In this document: positions 10,994 through 22,099 of the stretch, in pieces | How positions within the stretch are numbered: position 1 is the first letter of the stretch | Layout of the letters: each line of letters starts with the position of its first letter | Source: Panaeolus papilionaceus | Lineage: Eukaryota; Basidiomycota; Agaricomycetes; Agaricales | Direction of reading: 5' to 3' | Assembly: GCA_015501605.1 (NCBI GenBank) | Contig: JADNRZ010000021.1 | Coordinates: 1 to 64,000 of the forward strand | Length of the DNA: 64,000 bases | The notes under the pieces: model-generated | What the model was told of the DNA's origin: nothing | The model's database searches: none | What the model saw: the letters and a program-made list of their open reading frames with translations, nothing else | Position numbers and translations under genes: made by a program

Positions 10994-11215
10994 TGTAATC
11001 CTACATATCACAGATAGTCACAGACGACACGCTCTCACATATATAAGAGGGTGTCACTCTCTACTTCACTTCTTTCACTTCTCTTTTCATCTTTCATCTT
11101 CTATATAGATACGCGTATTCCTATCGCTCATATTCTCAGAACAATCCATACGTTGTTCTTGTTCATATTTGCGTGAGTCTCATTAGTGTTTACGACACCT
11201 CAGTGTCGGTTTCCA
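10994..11215 (+). repeat. 3' LTR, 222 bp
   Basis: No difference from 5257-5478 found on reading. It is followed by target duplication GCTTC 11216-11220. Confidence 0.95.
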
Positions 11216-11930
11216 GCTTCCACTTCAACTCCGACTTCAGGTCCTCGATTAACTCTTAAGCAAAGAAGACCGGCGCGCGGTGGTTAAGTTGTTGACAGGC
11301 CCGAGGAGGAAGGCGGATTTATGAAATTCTTGGCAGGATGCGATGGGTGTAGGTGTAGGCCACTGGTACGGGAGAAGGAGATGTGTTACCGCTCGTTCCT
11401 GACCTCTGAGGCTCTACTAAAGTCGCCTTTGTCAACATCTACCACCCTCACCCCCACCGCTACGTCCACAGACGACAAGCTTTGTAGAGAAAAATATCAC
11501 ACCATGCCTATTCATCTCCCCGACGCCTCGGAGCTGCTGCGCCATCAGACGCTCCGAGTCGTTCGAGCGATGTGTGTCGAGCGTTGTACTTTTGAAATTG
11601 ATGCTGAATGGTGAAGGGTTAGAGTTGGGATTAAGTGCGTCGGATTGGCTGTGGCGCAGGGATTTGTGATGATGAGAATTGCTAGCATGGGTGGGGAATA
11701 GGAAAGAGAGTTTATGGGAGAGAGTGAATCTATGCGCCCGTGTTTGTGTTAGCTAATGTTAACTAGTGTTGGCGGTGGTGGTAATGTTGCGTATAGCACC
11801 ATAGGATACTGTTGGTTTTCACTTTTGTGGGTATTAACTATCAATCTTGATTTTTTACTATTGGAACGGCTGGATGTATTGGGTCGAAGATAGACTAGTC
11901 GGAAGTCGTATGGACTCACAGCAACAATTC
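11216..11930 (+). pseudogene. D2, right part: DNAJC3-like remnant and its 3' flank
   Basis: It continues exactly where 5256 left off (CACTTCAACTCCGACTTCAG is also found at 51897 and, with one change, at 60109). Recognisable pieces are the LLGKEDW-equivalent with stops, 'LPLVP' and the Ser/Thr/Pro linker (about 11390-11480), and the HAYS/LP(H/D)A region. The conserved flank from about 11620 (AGTTGGGATTAAGTGCGTCG) to 11930 matches 60745-61080 behind D6, so the duplicated block extends beyond the gene. The C-terminal J region is absent. Confidence 0.6.
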
Positions 11931-12291
11931 GACGTTGGTGGGTCGTGGTTGGAACATTTAGAGAAATGGAGTAGTATTTGAGTACTATTGGGAGCTTTCG
12001 ACGGGTTGGCATTGATAACAGCAAAGTTTCAGATATTATGATAGTATTAAGTGCTTAGTGCTTGCAAAAGACTGAAAAATGTTATCGTCGAAATTCTTTT
12101 TGTAATATTATCATTTTCCATAAATATTTAATAAATATTAAAAATTATTGTTTTTCACATAGTAGAATGATAATAAAACATTCAATCTGGGATAGTTCCA
12201 TCATATTCGCTCATGAAAACTACAGAAGCTAGATTTTTAATGCATATCACTCATTGTAATATTAAATTTCTGACTTTAGGGTAGTTTAAGT

Positions 12292-12785
12292 TCAACTTGA
12301 GTGTTTTCCGGTCGTTTCCGTCGCTTCCTTCAATGCCTTGTTACGACTTCTCACCAACGATTGAAACTTTTTCTTCACAGCATCTAACACATCGTGATGG
12401 TGGATGATACTAAAAGGTATTTGTTCATCTGGATCATTGTATTTGGACATCATCGGACCAGATAACATAATTTTATCGCAGATTTTGTTGAGCACTTTGG
12501 AGTTATCCTCGTCATTGAACTTTCTGTCCCAATGGAACCTAAGAACTGGCGCTTGCGAGCCAAATCTTTTGGGAAGAACTTCGCCATCAGCAGGGTAAGG
12601 TGGGAGAGTTGAAGGGGTGAGCTTGTCAGGCACACCCATTGTGAGGCCGAAAACGCAACGGATAATGTGCTGAGGTCGAAGAATCAAAAGACGAAACAGG
12701 AGGAAGATAAATAGGTACACACCGTAAACTCTGGTGTCTTTGTATATCTAACACTGTTGGTTACAGTGGTGACCATTTCCGACAT
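12292..12785 (-). CDS. Small two-exon gene of unknown function
   Basis: Exon 1 is 12785-12723 (21 codons, MSEMVTTVTNSVRYTKTPEF...). A 53-nt intron, 12722-12670, has a GTGTGT donor and CCTCAG acceptor. Exon 2 is 12669-12292. The join is phase 0 and gives 146 residues. The start is the first ATG in a clean context, and splicing removes an otherwise hydrophobic in-frame extension. The product is soluble and mixed-charge. It contains MGVPDKLTPSTLPPYPADGE, VLRFHWDRKFNDEDN and IIHHHDVLDAVKKKF, and ends in a Lys/Arg-rich helix. I do not recognise a family. It sits in a ~1.5-kb segment between the D2 flank and the G1 promoter that has no counterpart in the U4-D5-G5 block, so it probably arrived by insertion or is locus-specific. 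Confidence 0.55.
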
Positions 12786-13579
12786 TGCAGCCTTCTCCTC
12801 TCCACAGCCTCACTCATCTCCCTCATCATCTCCCTCTGACTCGTCCCTGTCAACAGCTTGCTGTACAAGAGGATAGCAGGGTTTGCGCTGGTGTGCTATG
12901 GAGTATGGCAGGGAGGGCCTCTTTCTTGTGGATTGGGAGGTTCAATTCCCTCCATGCTTGTTGTGCAGGGTGTAAACGGTCTAGCAAGGATGTCCGTAGT
13001 GGGCTAGTGGGCTGGGGACGAAGGAATGAGGGTCAGAGGGGTAGATTTTGGTTACCTGTTATTTTCTTTCAATTTCCGTCCTTCGTTGAGCATCTGCTCT
13101 GTATTTTGACAGCTTCTATGCCATCGGGTTCTCATTACAACAATTTGTACATCCAATTTAACTCTTATTAGGCATCGTTTTGCATTTTATGGTGTACAAG
13201 CCCTGGGTGGGCGTAGTCAGGTGCCAATAGCGCATTTAATCCGAGGATACGTGAGCAGATGCCTGAGTGTATCGGTGCTGGAGCGCGCAACCAGCGCTAC
13301 AGCCATTCGGGACCGGTACCCATATGGGCCGGCAGATTTCATTTTCAACAAGTATTGGTCTTAAAATATTTCTCATTAGCTGAAATATGTTTCCGTTATG
13401 TTTTAAAAGTGGAAAATATTGTCTAAATAGTTAAGTGTGAAAATATGTTATAATATTTAATGAAAATCATTGAAATATCTTCATTAGTCCCAAATTTTCC
13501 CGCGTGAAATATTTCCTGTCTTTTGCTGTGTTGGCGTTGAATCTTGAATCTGGTTTGTTGTTTACACACCTTGTTCAAT
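12786..13579. other. Intergenic, no gene seen
   Basis: GC-richer to about 13330, then AT-rich with many AAATAT motifs. No supported coding frame. Confidence 0.4.
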
Positions 13580-13744
13580 ATATGTGTTTGTGATGTCGTC
13601 CCACCAGGCATCAAGGTACTGACTTGGCGGTGGGTGTACTTGCTATTTATACGAACGCTTGGTAAGAACTGCGCCATGACTCCGCCTGACAGATATCCGC
13701 TCAGTATCTCTTAACATTGAACTACGACCATCATCTCTGGAGTC
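13580..13744 (+). promoter_or_regulatory. Conserved promoter/leader of GTPase paralogue G1
   Basis: Blocks shared with the G2, G4 and G5 upstream regions: an AGGC(A/G)T(C/T)AAGG(T/C)AC box (about 13600), a TATA-like GCTATTTATAC (about 13642-13652), TGGTAAGAACTGCGCCA, and the leader TCTCTTAACATTGAACTACG (about 13706-13725). Order and spacing are conserved. Confidence 0.55.
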
Positions 13745-15334
13745 ATGATGTCGACCACCACAATTAAATACGGTTGGATCCAAGTGAATGGTCCGATAAG
13801 TATTGTACCTATAACTCCGGAACAAGTGAAAGAGGAATGCCTGAATATATACATGTGTGTGCTGTTTAACACATTCATCTCGCCTTGATAGCTTTGCTTA
13901 GACACCTGTTTTCCTAGTCTAATGGGGCCAACCGGTTCGGGGAAAAGCACCGTAAGTCTCATTTTTGCGTTATGCTTCTACTCGACATTCAAAAGAGGTC
14001 CATCTGCCAGTTCATCGAGTCACTGGTACCAGATCAGCACCTGAACATATCCAAGGATTCACTTGAAAGCGTGACCCAGCATGTCAACTGCTATCAAGTG
14101 GTCCATCTGGGTGTCCAACCTGATTATGATGATGATGACAGATTGATTATACTGATGGATACCCCTGGGTTTCTCGACCCAAGATTATCAGAGGACCGGA
14201 TAACGAAAATGGTCACAGAAAGTCTGGAGGCATTCCGGTGTGTGATTATTTCATTTGATAAAAGAGCGGACATGGTGACCTGTATTGAATGGCACTTTCT
14301 GCCAGCCAAAATTCTAGTGGATGTATTGTGCACATCCTCTATTTTCAACCCATCACTGATATCCGAATCGGTGGTTCGAAACGGGATGCAGTCAAGATCC
14401 TTCAAGCATATGTAAAGCTATACAATGCTGGCAATATCACGGTAATCACAACGATGTGGAACAACATTTCAAACCCCAAGCAGCTTGAAGATGCGACCCG
14501 CCGCTTGGGCACCTTGAAAAATGAGATATATGCTGTCAGTAGCTTATATTGGATCCTGTCACTGACGTCACTTACCATTTCAAATTTTATCAGAGTTCTG
14601 ATAACCTTAAAATCGAGGTCGCCAAGTTTGACACCTCTCAAGCTTCCACTTTGTCATTGCTTGATGAATCATACTATAGATGGGTTGATCAAAGCATCAA
14701 CTCCGGAGAAGCCATGAACCCACATTATCAATCCCTCCTCTGCAACAACCTTCTTGGACGAATTACCACTGTGCTGCAGCAACTCCAACTTCTTGCAGAG
14801 GACAAATGGAGCGCCACCTGTTCTGGAAGTGAAGATCATAGTCTTCTGGAGGTCGTGCTCAGGGATGAGAAGGTGGCATTACTGTCACTTCAGTCCTTTT
14901 TGGACGACCTTGTTCGTATCGACCGACCAGGGTTGACCCCTGAGTCCGGGGCTGACACATCGATCTTCCATAATGATATCTCAGGGTTAACCTCTGCTGG
15001 TGACAAGAATGTTCAGTCAGGGATTATGGCGCTGCAGTGCCTGCTAGACGCTCATTATGATCGGGACTGTGGCGCATGCTCCTCTCCTTGGCCGTTGTCT
15101 CAAGCTTTTCCTCTTGCACCACCCATCCCCCTTCCTACAGGCGCTACGCCACAACCCACAGTCGTTTCAGACATCCTTTTTAGCTGTGGCCCTGTACCCA
15201 CACTATCTTTGCAAGTCCCAGGCTTGGACCAACTCAGCATCACACCTGATGACCAACCACCCTCATCCGACGCATCACGTTTTGCACCCATTGCTGCTGC
15301 ATTTAAGAGGCGGTTCAACCGAACCCGGAGGTAG
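13745..15334 (+). CDS. G1: P-loop 'G domain' GTPase-like protein (AIG1/septin-like fold)
   Basis: Five exons: 13745-13854, 13918-13951, 13996-14237, 14306-14534 and 14594-15334; about 447 residues. Exon 1 carries QVNGPISIVPITPEQ. Exon 2 (34 nt) carries the Walker A/G1 loop GPTGSGKST (residues 40-48). Exon 3 has the G3 motif MDTPGF (D103). Exon 4 has YFQPITDIRIGG and VITTMWN (about 175-181), which replaces the classical NKxD as is usual in the mushroom G-domain family. Exon 5 is helical (SLLCNNLLGRITTVLQQLQLLAEDK), then Pro/Ser-rich and variable, ending in a basic tail KRRFNRTRR. Intron sizes are 63, 44, 68, 71-79 and 59 nt or so, and intron 4 has a GTCAGT donor. All key residues are intact. 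The substrate and pathway are unknown; nucleotide binding follows from the motif. Confidence 0.85.
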
Positions 15335-16869
15335 ATATGAGGGGGTTTCGTTGTGGTATTGCAACATCGACAATAAGGTCATTATCGGTATCTCCCCCAT
15401 CCTTGTATACTTTTCATCCTCCTTCGATTCACATCACCATATTGTCCACACATTGTCTTGCGGTTGGTTTCTTGATTTGTACAAGCACTCTATCCTCCCT
15501 TGTTTGTCGTATCTGCCTCTCAAATATTCTGGACATTTTGCTTCGTTAGTTTCGCTGTATTCAATTTTCCTCTTTCTTACTACTTTCCCCATTCCCTCTG
15601 CTGACACCTTGATGTGGTGCATTTGTGGCCGCACAGCTTTGTTTTTATTCCACTTTCAACTCATCATTGTGGTTCATCATACTGTTACCCTCTCACCTCC
15701 GATAACCTCATTTTTACTGTCCCTTGCATCTTTACAGTTGCTTTCTGCTGGATAGTTCCTTCGTTGCCACATCCCCATCTCCAGCACTAATACTCGCTCT
15801 CCTCTTCAATTGTTCCCCCGGCGTTGTTTTCGCCGCCGCAATGGTTCTTGTTTGTTTGCCAGTGATCTCCCTGGCTTTTTTGTATGCCTGTTCATAGTCA
15901 CATCCGCCTACCACTGTCTTCATTCGTTTCGCATTTCCTTCGCGATTCGTTTCAATGTGCTGTTATCCCAGTGGTGATTACTGCGGGCTTATTGTTCCCG
16001 GGCCCTTTGAAATGTGATGTGCGTTCGAGGCTCCGTTGAGTCATGTTTTATTCGAATTTTCGTTTATTTCAGTTCTTTTTCATTCGTTGGCACGCGGGTT
16101 CACTCATTATTCACGATTACAACTCATTCTCTTTTCTGTTCAGATTTCATTTCACATTGTTAGGGGGATTCATGGGTACCTGGGAACAGTCAAATCCTCA
16201 GGCTACCGCTCATCACTTCAGGTAAGATAACATGACGATGAATTCTGCTTCGAGTTCTCTCTTTCAGCCGTTACCTTAATACTTAATTCAGGGGCTAGTC
16301 CCGTAATCGAAATGTCATCTGAATGATTTGATTATATTAGTTATCGATGGCATTCCCCAACGCCTGATTAATACACAGTAAACTAATGTAAATCCCGATG
16401 GCCACCCCGTTTTCCCGCATCAAGCACAACGTCGTCGTCGTCAACATTACAGTCACCATTTTCCGAGTCAATCAAAAAAATATTTACTTCAGAGAATGAC
16501 CTTCGAACCAACTTATGTTGATGTCAAAACAGGTTAGACTTTAAATTACCCTTAACTGCTTAACCTCGCACGCACATTATGTGAGCGCATGGGGATTTGT
16601 TGGCGAAAGGTGAGTAAAGTGAAAGAACGATATGACTCGGAGTGACGAGTGCAAGAGGTAAGAGGTGAAGAGGTGAGGTGCACATGGGCGCGACACGACG
16701 ACGAATACGAATACAAGCACGAAATATAAGATGTGAGGGGGGGCCGAGAAAACTTCGTATTTTCAGTAAACTAGGTACATTTTATATGTAAAGCTATGTA
16801 AAATCAAAGAAAATAAAGAGAAATGCCAAGAAAGGGAAACGAGTCAGGAAATGTGAGAAACAATACTAT
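15335..16869. other. 3' flank of G1 and intergenic
   Basis: The first ~250 bp after the stop (GATATGAGGG..., GGTATTGCAACATC) match the flanks of G3, G4 and G5, and a motif around CTCAAATATTCTGGACATTT (about 15520) recurs behind G3 and G5. No coding frame is supported beyond that. Confidence 0.5.
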
Positions 16870-17241
16870 AATAAGGAAGAAAAGTGAAGAACAGAGATAT
16901 GAATCGGGGAAGAGGTGAATATGGGGTCGTAGGTCCAATTGCCGTGTATTGTGAAGCTTTTCACATATTTCTTTGTTCGTACACCAATGGCTGAAATGTG
17001 TAGTGCTTTGGGGGCGTTGGGGATGTGGAGGGTGAGGGATTCGAAGAGTGGGCTGTTAGATATGAGTGGGTGGGTAAGAATGGGTAAGAATGTCTGGAGA
17101 AAGAGAACGAAGAAAAGGACGGAAAGGAAGAACATGGGACGTACGATCCAACAAGGTACTCCCCCGATACTGGATTAACGGGGTAAAATCTCATAGTGTA
17201 TATTCATCGTCAGCGAATCCAAAAGGGTTCGTTAGTGTAGC
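16870..17241 (-). pseudogene. GH92 pseudogene, 3' part
   Basis: On the minus strand it reads FYPVNPVSGEYLVGS, then a GTACGTCCC intron donor, then PLFESLTLHIPNAPKALHIS and TKKYVKS. This matches exons 12-13 of the intact GH92 gene (30690-31198). The transposon pair 17242-20255 separates it from its 5' part (20256-21520). About 0.4 kb of the gene (from FVRSLDEHFDGG to SAWFIFTAM) is missing at the insertion point. Confidence 0.8.
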
Positions 17242-18650
17242 CACTGTAAACCCTGCGTTGGGGTTAATAACCCCTTTGAAGTGAGATCAAGTCCTCCCGC
17301 GAAAAGGGGTATTCCATCACTTGAAGACGCTCAGCCAAAATTGGAAGTCATGCAAAAGGAGTTTAAGTCGCACTTACAGAGGGGGTATAGTAGTGTTTGC
17401 AGGGAGTTTTGGTACAAAATTTACTCTTCTGAAAGAGGTTTATAACCCATTTAAGAACCCCGAAACAGGGAGGAAATTCTTCCCTAATTTTGAAACACTA
17501 AAACTCCTTATTTTGGGGTTATTCCCTCTAGTCAAGTGCTCTTATAGCCCTTGGGTGGGGATTTTTTCCACCCTGTCTGCATAATAAAAAATCATATTAT
17601 ATCAAATCTATAGACAAATACAACCCAGTATTAACTAGATTAATGCAGCGATAATGAATCTACATTCAGGAAAGCCATAGATGGTGCACACAATAAAATA
17701 AAAACAAGATACAAGAACTCACCATGACCTGCATATAATGTCTGTCAGAAATCGAGGAAGGTGAGTTGTGACCTGGACCTGCATCCTTTTTCATCCCAAT
17801 CTCCCCCTCGACAAGCACACCGAGCTGCATACATAAATAAGCTGGGGTAAAAACGCACATGAAGTTCAAATAACATGCATAGAATATGTTGGCCAGGCTC
17901 CATTGCCTTTTCAAACTGTTAAGCCGGAAATTGCGGTAGACTAGGATATGTGCTGCGTACACAATAGTGGCATTTAAAGGAGATGATGGTGAGCAGGAGA
18001 AAGATGAAGGGAGAAAGGTAAAGAAGGTGGACGACCGTTGAACGAACTTCAACCACCGGTCACGTGTTTTGTCCAAACACACCTCGGCATCACCCTTTGT
18101 TTGTACCAAGACACTTTTTTTTCGCTAAGTCCACTGACTATCAGTGGTCGCTCAAACTCACGACATCCAGTAACATTGGACCATTTGAGTTTTACTTGAA
18201 ATTATTATATGTAAATTATGATGCCAGGTATTACAGTTTTGTCATCAAACTATTGAATATGTGTCTATGAATTTAGTACAAAAGGCAACATAAACCCCTC
18301 CCAGAAGGGGTTTTCCATGAATTCCTCGAACAGCCCCAAGTTATGTGGTTTGATATACAACAAAAAACCCCACAAACTTGAGGTTCCGACTCCCGAGAGC
18401 AATAACCCCTCTGAAATGAGGATTGACAAAATTCCAAATATGGAAACTGCTTCTCAGAGGGGGTGTCAATCACAAGTACGAAAAACCCCTCAGAAAGGAG
18501 GTTTGAAAAACCCCCAAATAAGAATACCGCACCTCAGAGGGGGTGTTGATAAACCCCCGCAAAAACCTCTTATTTAACCTCCTCCCAATGGGGGTTTTCT
18601 CCCCTGTACAATTCGAAGGGGTTAAAACCCCCCGAGTTGGGCTTACAGTG
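17242..18650 (+). mobile_element. 1409-bp TIR element, left copy
   Basis: It starts CACTGTAAACCC and ends GGGCTTACAGTG, so its ends are inverted repeats of the form CACTGTAARCCC. Subterminal regions are full of GGGGTT/AACCCC motifs. The same 1409 bp occurs in inverse orientation at 18847-20255, with one difference seen near the outer end (ATAACCCCTT vs ATAAACCCTT). It encodes no transposase I can recognise, so it is probably non-autonomous. The CACT(A/G) start recalls the CACTA (CMC) superfamily, but this is tentative. No target duplication is evident. Confidence 0.8.
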
Positions 18651-18846
18651 ATTGTGAGGTTGTTGGATGAGCATTCTGATCGTGTGTCTCACTTCGTTGT
18701 CCGTTTCCGCTATCGTTTCTCGAACTGACCATTTTATATCTCACTACTCACTACGACATGATGTCGTTTCTCGAACGACCATATCTACTTCATCACGATT
18801 TTATACCTCATTACCATCACGCATACCATAGGAGGACATGGCAGCT
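18651..18846. other. 196-bp spacer between the two inverted elements
   Basis: It contains an imperfect internal duplication (CGTTTCTCGAAC...CATTTTATATCTCA and CGTTTCTCGAAC...GATTTTATACCTCA). No coding content. Confidence 0.7.
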
Positions 18847-20255
18847 CACTGTAAGCCCAACTCGGGGGGTTTTAACCCCTTCGAATTGTACAGGGGAGAA
18901 AACCCCCATTGGGAGGAGGTTAAATAAGAGGTTTTTGCGGGGGTTTATCAACACCCCCTCTGAGGTGCGGTATTCTTATTTGGGGGTTTTTCAAACCTCC
19001 TTTCTGAGGGGTTTTTCGTACTTGTGATTGACACCCCCTCTGAGAAGCAGTTTCCATATTTGGAATTTTGTCAATCCTCATTTCAGAGGGGTTATTGCTC
19101 TCGGGAGTCGGAACCTCAAGTTTGTGGGGTTTTTTGTTGTATATCAAACCACATAACTTGGGGCTGTTCGAGGAATTCATGGAAAACCCCTTCTGGGAGG
19201 GGTTTATGTTGCCTTTTGTACTAAATTCATAGACACATATTCAATAGTTTGATGACAAAACTGTAATACCTGGCATCATAATTTACATATAATAATTTCA
19301 AGTAAAACTCAAATGGTCCAATGTTACTGGATGTCGTGAGTTTGAGCGACCACTGATAGTCAGTGGACTTAGCGAAAAAAAAGTGTCTTGGTACAAACAA
19401 AGGGTGATGCCGAGGTGTGTTTGGACAAAACACGTGACCGGTGGTTGAAGTTCGTTCAACGGTCGTCCACCTTCTTTACCTTTCTCCCTTCATCTTTCTC
19501 CTGCTCACCATCATCTCCTTTAAATGCCACTATTGTGTACGCAGCACATATCCTAGTCTACCGCAATTTCCGGCTTAACAGTTTGAAAAGGCAATGGAGC
19601 CTGGCCAACATATTCTATGCATGTTATTTGAACTTCATGTGCGTTTTTACCCCAGCTTATTTATGTATGCAGCTCGGTGTGCTTGTCGAGGGGGAGATTG
19701 GGATGAAAAAGGATGCAGGTCCAGGTCACAACTCACCTTCCTCGATTTCTGACAGACATTATATGCAGGTCATGGTGAGTTCTTGTATCTTGTTTTTATT
19801 TTATTGTGTGCACCATCTATGGCTTTCCTGAATGTAGATTCATTATCGCTGCATTAATCTAGTTAATACTGGGTTGTATTTGTCTATAGATTTGATATAA
19901 TATGATTTTTTATTATGCAGACAGGGTGGAAAAAATCCCCACCCAAGGGCTATAAGAGCACTTGACTAGAGGGAATAACCCCAAAATAAGGAGTTTTAGT
20001 GTTTCAAAATTAGGGAAGAATTTCCTCCCTGTTTCGGGGTTCTTAAATGGGTTATAAACCTCTTTCAGAAGAGTAAATTTTGTACCAAAACTCCCTGCAA
20101 ACACTACTATACCCCCTCTGTAAGTGCGACTTAAACTCCTTTTGCATGACTTCCAATTTTGGCTGAGCGTCTTCAAGTGATGGAATACCCCTTTTCGCGG
20201 GAGGACTTGATCTCACTTCAAAGGGTTTATTAACCCCAACGCAGGGTTTACAGTG
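18847..20255 (-). mobile_element. 1409-bp TIR element, right (inverted) copy
   Basis: Reverse complement of 17242-18650 at near identity, with the same length and the same end motifs. Together with the spacer it forms a ~3.0-kb palindrome inside the GH92 pseudogene. Confidence 0.8.
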
Positions 20256-21520
20256 AATGCGAACTTACCACCTCTCCTCGCCACATGTGCTTTAATGTCA
20301 TGTATAACATCAAATGAATGCGCCCATTAGGAAAGAAGAAACATCGAAGGCCCAAACCCACCCTCCGTCCAACCATTCTCATCCTCGGCCCACCCTCCAT
20401 CCTTATTCCTCGCCTCCATGAACCCCTTCTCGTTATCAAACAGCATACGGCGCCATGAGTGATTGCTCAAGGAGGAAAACCATCGTTGCGTCGGACTTGT
20501 TGAGTTCGCGCGCGAGGATGTATGCGGCGTAGCCGTCGTCTGTGGGTGGGTGTCGTGTAGTGCGTGTTGTGTGGCAAAGGAGGGTGTGTGAGGAAGGGGA
20601 GTGGGGAGAGGAATGGGAGTGGGAATGGGAATATTGAGGGTGAGTGGTTTTATTAGAAAAGAGAGAGGGCGGGAGAAGAGACTCACGGGCATAATCCAAA
20701 GTCCTCGACGCACTCTCCGAATGCACATCATCAGCGACCCAACCATGTGTGTCGCACACCGAACTAAGCCCCGCATGAACTTCATAGTCCACATTCTACG
20801 CATCGGTATCAACTTCATTGACATTGCCAGTATCGTTTCCATCAGTCCCCCACACCCAAACACAAAAACAAAAGCGAACTCACCTCCTCCCTATCCTCAT
20901 ACCGCACCTCTCAGTCCCTCTCCAGAGGCACAGTCGCATCTTTACGCACCGCCTCCCATGTGAGATCCAAATCCACATGTCCGTCGGTGCCCCCTAGCTC
21001 CAACACCGCCTCCGCAATGAGCGAGTCCGCATGTGCGCCCACCCTGATAGAATCGGTCTCGATGATGTTTTTCCACATGAGGAGCCAGCCGCTCGGTATG
21101 CGTGTGTGGATGCACGGTTAGGGTTGTCGTTGGATTGGGTTGTAGAGGGTGGGGTGGGTGATGATGGATAAAGGGCGGGACGGTGAGCGCGACGGTGGGT
21201 GTGGATTTGACGGTGCGGATGAGTATGATGCTTTGAAAAAGGACAAAGAGGACCTGTTGGTAATCTTGCAACATGTTCCTTACCAGGCCTGGTACCTTTT
21301 CGCGGGTAAAGAGGAGTTGCTAGGCACATTGAGCGTGATATGTATCCTATACATAGAATATATCATAGTGTTAATAACCATGCTAGACGATACTAAAAAG
21401 GTGGAAGAAGAATGACAGGACACCACGCACCCAAATCGAATGCCCAGTATACGACTCCCCTTCATGCAAGGTGTTATCATACCCAGAAAAGTACCTCCCA
21501 TTCATTCGGGTACTTGAAGA
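20256..21520 (-). pseudogene. GH92 pseudogene, 5' part
   Basis: Read from 21520 downwards it follows exons 6-10 of the intact gene: YPNE, LHEGESYTGHSIW, KVPGLVRNMLQDYQQ, then a diverged exon 8, HAGLSSVCDTHGWVADDVHS, SASRTLDYA, DDYAAYILARELNKSD, and GFMEARNKDGGWAEDENGW. In the exon-7 equivalent TGG has become TAG (CA* for WAW, about 21330), which is a clear disabling change, and the frame is broken elsewhere. Exons 1-5 are missing; homology ends about 21520. It is a partial duplicate of 29223-30398. Confidence 0.8.
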
Positions 21521-21924
21521 ATGACCATAGGAACAGAATTCTCAATAAATCAAAATTTGCACAACGATAGCTCACCGGTGACGATGAGCCGCTGGAGTCT
21601 GTGAAGGATACTTCATTGAGTATTAGAATGGTGTTCAAACACTAATAGCGAACCACACGCACCATTCACAACACTGTCCAATAGAGCCCAGACATACCCT
21701 TTAAAGTGCCAGGCATGTCCAGCAGTCGACATCGGGGTTATAATCCAATCTTGTCGTTCACTAGAGAAACCACAAATATCGAAGTCTGTCAGATCTAAGT
21801 TGCGATTGGAAGATAAAGTCGTTCAAGGTGCAGAAAAATTAGGATTCGGTGTTGAATTGTGAATTCTGTTCTTGTTTTAATTTCAACCCGCCTTGTTTGA
21901 TATTCCTTTGATTGCATAGCAGTA

Positions 21925-22099
21925 ATGAGGTCGTCTCACGAGGCGTTAAGGCACCGAGTTGATTGCGGGTGTCTTGCTATTTCTACGAGTCCTTAGTAAG
22001 AACTGTGCCACGCGGACTACTCTTGGCCGATATCTGCTCGGTATCTCTTAACATCCAACGGCGACCATCAGGTCTCAACTCATAGTATCTACCACCTCT
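21925..22099 (+). promoter_or_regulatory. Conserved promoter/leader of paralogue G2
   Basis: CACGAGGCGTTAAGGCAC (21937-21954), TTAGTAAGAACTGTGCCA (21992-22009) and the TCTCTTAACAT leader match G5. The TATA-like box has weakened to CTATTTCTACG. Confidence 0.5.

Larger units (their letters stand above)
5257..11215 (+). mobile_element. Complete Ty3/Gypsy chromovirus (LTR retrotransposon)
   Basis: The 5959-bp element has 222-bp LTRs (5257-5478, 10994-11215) that are identical over their full length as read, beginning TGTAATCC and ending TTTCCA. A 5-bp GCTTC target duplication, a purine tract before the 3' LTR and one uninterrupted gag-pol frame complete it. Identical LTRs and the lack of frame breaks indicate a very recent insertion that may still be active. 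Gene order PR-RT-RNaseH-IN and the C-terminal chromodomain place it among chromoviruses. It landed in the D2 remnant. Directly after the 5' LTR (5479-5500) I see a T-run, not a recognisable tRNA primer site. Confidence 0.95.

Noticed and set aside
14306..14318. Acceptor TTCTAG (14317) for exon 4 of G1
   Set aside because: It is in frame in G1 but absent in G5 (TCTAT). The upstream TGCCAG-type acceptor fits all five copies and gives equal exon lengths (229 nt).
14475..14540. Missing NKxD taken as loss of GTPase function in the G genes
   Set aside because: TTMW at this place is characteristic of the mushroom G-domain family and is kept in all five copies, so it is not a defect.
15057..15755. 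232-residue open frame overlapping the G1 end
   Set aside because: It is the shifted frame of G1 exon 5 plus its 3' flank; the G1 frame is supported by four paralogues.
17666..18109. 147-residue open frame (minus; same at 19388-19831 plus) as a transposase
   Set aside because: No recognisable domain, no catalytic pattern and hydrophobic low-information stretches. It appears twice only because the element is duplicated.
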